From an uncultured Mollicutes bacterium (GTDB lineage: Bacteria > Bacillota_I > Bacilli_A > RFN20 > CAG-288), in the NCBI GenBank assembly GCA_900549915.1, contig URQF01000062.1:1-7915 (forward strand): a DNA stretch of 7,915 nt, in the 5' to 3' direction. Below the pieces are notes generated by a model. It did no database searches and was not told the origin of the DNA. It saw only the letters and a program-made list of their open reading frames with translations. The position numbers were made by a program, and so were the translations under genes. Positions 7,100 to 7,915 of the stretch are shown one piece after another; position 1 is the stretch's first letter, and every line of letters starts with the position of its first letter.

Positions 7100-7609
7100 T
7101 TAGAGATCAAGTAAAGCCTTACACGGAAGTCCGATAAGTTTCTCTCCGTGAAGATCTTTTAAGTTAATGACCGTAACACAGCCAACTGGATTGCCACCTG
7201 CAGAAATAACAAGATCCTTTAAAGCCTTAAAGGTTCCACCAGTAGCCATCAAATCATCGATGAGAAGGACACGGTCACCATTTTTGAAGGAATTAGCGGG
7301 GATTTCAATGGTTGCTGTTCCATATTCGAGCTGGTAAGTAATCTTGTTCGTAATGCCCGGAAGTTTACCGCCTTTGCGAGCCATAACAAAGCCTTTTTTG
7401 GTCTTATAGGCTAAGGCAGCTCCGAAAAGGAAAGCGCGAGATTCCGGACCGATGATGACGTCATAATTGAACGGTTCTGCCCTTTTTGCTAAATCATCAA
7501 TGCAAGAAGAGAAGGCCTCCGGATTGCGAAGAAGCGGAGAAATATCCTTAAACGAAATACCCTTTTTCGGGAAGTCAGGCGTAACACCAATATACTTTGA
7601 ATAATCCAT
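7100..7609 (-). CDS. apt: Adenine phosphoribosyltransferase
   Basis: A 169-residue purine-salvage enzyme that joins adenine and PRPP to give AMP and PPi in the cytosol. Evidence: the N-terminal DFPKKGISFKDISPLL (12-27), GPESRAFLFGAALA (54-67), the flexible-loop region RKGGKLPG (78-85) and the PRPP-binding loop VLLIDDLMATGGT (114-126). The length is standard for the short bacterial Apt form. One AGG codon (43) lies at a position usually filled by Leu or a similar residue; two internal ATG (76, 121) are present. It is first in the apt-rel operon, preceded by AGAGGA at 7617-7622. The order apt-rel upstream of hisS-aspS is conserved in Bacilli and joins purine supply to ppGpp metabolism. Confidence 0.97.
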   Translation of the reverse strand: MDYSKYIGVTPDFPKKGISFKDISPLLRNPEAFSSCIDDLAKRAEPFNYDVIIGPESRAFLFGAALAYKTKKGFVMARKGGKLPGITNKITYQLEYGTATIEIPANSFKNGDRVLLIDDLMATGGTFKALKDLVISAGGNPVGCVTVINLKDLHGEKLIGLPCKALLDL

Positions 7610-7616
7610 AGTTATA

Positions 7617-7622
7617 TCCTCT
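7617..7622 (-). promoter_or_regulatory. Ribosome binding site of apt
   Basis: AGAGGA on the minus strand with a 7-nt spacer to the ATG at 7609. It supports this start, which also matches the family N-terminus. Confidence 0.75.
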
Positions 7623-7628
7623 GAATTT

Positions 7629-7637
7629 AGTATACCA
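7629..7637 (-). promoter_or_regulatory. Candidate apt-rel promoter (extended -10)
   Basis: The minus strand reads TGGTATACT, a TG-extended -10 (hexamer 7634-7629), with no clear -35. The predicted +1 near 7622 would leave a leader of about 13 nt that only just includes the SD, like the hisS promoter. A competing perfect TATAAT lies upstream at 7660-7655 and would give a leader of about 39 nt. Confidence 0.55.
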
Positions 7638-7654
7638 TTTTTAACTTCAGACTG

Positions 7655-7660
7655 ATTATA
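7655..7660 (-). promoter_or_regulatory. Alternative apt-rel -10 element inside a small inverted repeat
   Basis: Perfect TATAAT on the minus strand, with only a weak -35 (TTGGTG, 7682-7677, 16-bp spacer). It is flanked by a 6-bp inverted repeat, CTGATT (7652-7657) and AATCAG (7664-7669), which overlaps the hexamer. It could be a second start or an operator. The evidence does not decide between this and the downstream extended -10. Confidence 0.4.
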
Positions 7661-7745
7661 AAGAATCAGAACGCAGCACCAAGAAATTTTATCATCCTAC
7701 TCTGAGTGCTTACAGAAACTAAACTTTCCATTATTTCCCTCAGCT

Positions 7746-7775
7746 TTTTCATTCTGAAACAAACTGCAATATAAT
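7746..7775 (+). promoter_or_regulatory. ispH promoter, predicted leaderless
   Basis: Perfect -10 TATAAT at 7770-7775, with a weak TTTTCA -35 at 7746-7751 and an 18-bp spacer. The usual seven-base distance from the end of the -10 puts +1 at 7782, the A of the ispH ATG. No SD is present before the ATG (the preceding bases are AAAGAC), which agrees with a leaderless mRNA. Confidence 0.65.
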
Positions 7776-7781
7776 AAAGAC

Positions 7782-7915
7782 ATGGTTCAATTTATCACGG
7801 ATATTGGTTTCTGCGCTGGCGTGAAAAACGCAATTTCCAAAAGGAAAGAAAAAAGCGAGGGAAAAAATATTTTTCTTCTGCACCCTTTAATGCACAACAA
7901 AATCGAAAATGAAAA
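7782..7915 (+). CDS. ispH: 4-hydroxy-3-methylbut-2-enyl diphosphate reductase, N-terminal part (runs off window)
   Basis: The first 44 residues of IspH (LytB), the [4Fe-4S] enzyme that reduces HMBPP to IPP and DMAPP, the step after IspG. It is recognised by the N-terminal GFCAGVKNAI (9-18) with the first cluster Cys at 11, and by LLHPLMHNKIEN (32-43), where His38 corresponds to the conserved substrate-site His of the family's HN motif. The start ATG gives the usual short lead before GFCAGV. One AGG codon (residue 21, bases 7842-7844) sits in the first helix, where Met or another hydrophobic residue fits; one internal ATG (37) is present. The gene diverges from apt and has its own promoter. 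The identification rests on the N-terminus only, but the motif is distinctive. Confidence 0.92.
   Translation, partial: MVQFITDIGFCAGVKNAISKRKEKSEGKNIFLLHPLMHNKIENE

Larger units (their letters stand above)
1..7915. other. Coding with a changed genetic code: AGG read as methionine
   Basis: All seven genes contain AGG at family Met or hydrophobic positions: 53 in total (ispG 4, helicase 11, aspS 9, hisS 12, rel 15, apt 1, ispH 1). Internal ATG totals 8. Invariant Arg in HRAGRAGR, RFKD, ADRLHN, FRYERP, RADRQPEF and LRVSL are CGN or AGA. Start codons are all ATG. The tRNA with a CCU anticodon that would be needed is not in this window. Proteins listed here should be read with Met at every AGG. 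Confidence 0.93.

Noticed and set aside
7702..7743. CTGAG/CTCAG inverted repeat upstream of ispH
   Set aside because: A five-base repeat with a 32-nt loop is expected by chance.
1..7915. TGA-to-Trp (mycoplasma-type) code
   Set aside because: TGA ends ispG right before a terminator, conserved Trp codons are TGG, and no in-frame TGA occurs in the other genes.
1..7915. AGA or CGG also reassigned
   Set aside because: AGA encodes invariant Arg (IspG LRVSL and CGR, Rel FRKSG). CGG falls at family Arg sites such as helicase FRK (281). Only AGG behaves differently.

Overview
The window comes from a low-to-moderate GC Bacilli-type (Firmicutes) chromosome. It holds seven housekeeping genes packed almost end to end, with no mobile element, CRISPR array, tRNA or rRNA that I can see. 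The gene order apt-rel-(gap)-hisS-aspS is the classic Bacilli arrangement, and the genes use AGGAGG-like ribosome binding sites and short leaders. TGA works as a normal stop (it ends ispG) and tryptophan uses TGG, so this is not the mycoplasma code.

The main discovery is that the genome appears to read AGG as methionine rather than arginine. I count 53 in-frame AGG codons in the seven genes. Many fall exactly where these families have an invariant or strongly preferred Met: Rel HN-M-RT, YKK-M, A-M-AKDIR and IA-M-PKPN-M-YQS; AspRS RRPx-M-Q, QIDxE-M-SF and ERLA-M; HisRS GGPx-M-xGIGF and KD-M-xTxEQ. Conserved arginines use only CGN or AGA. Internal ATG is nearly absent (8 in about 2,530 codons; none inside the 460-codon helicase gene). 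AGG plus internal ATG together give about 2.4%, a normal methionine content. From memory, AGG-to-Met was predicted computationally in an uncultivated Bacilli clade (Shulgina and Eddy 2021), so this window probably belongs to that clade or a relative.

Layout: 1-387 (+) is the 3' end of ispG. At 389-413 a compact hairpin with A/T tracts on both sides can terminate transcription from both directions. From 415 to 4809 (-) lies the operon hisS-aspS-DEAD-box helicase, read leftward from an extended -10 promoter at 4832-4840 with a leader of only about 16 nt. From 4881 to 7609 (-) lies apt followed by the bifunctional (p)ppGpp synthetase/hydrolase rel. The 172-bp gap 7610-7781 is a divergent promoter region. 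ispH begins rightward at 7782 on what looks like a leaderless transcript and runs off the end.

Functionally the cluster joins purine salvage (apt), the stringent response (rel), His and Asp tRNA charging and an RNA helicase. It is bracketed by the last two enzymes of the MEP isoprenoid pathway, the [4Fe-4S] proteins IspG and IspH. Standard-code translation of any gene here will show false Arg residues at AGG.
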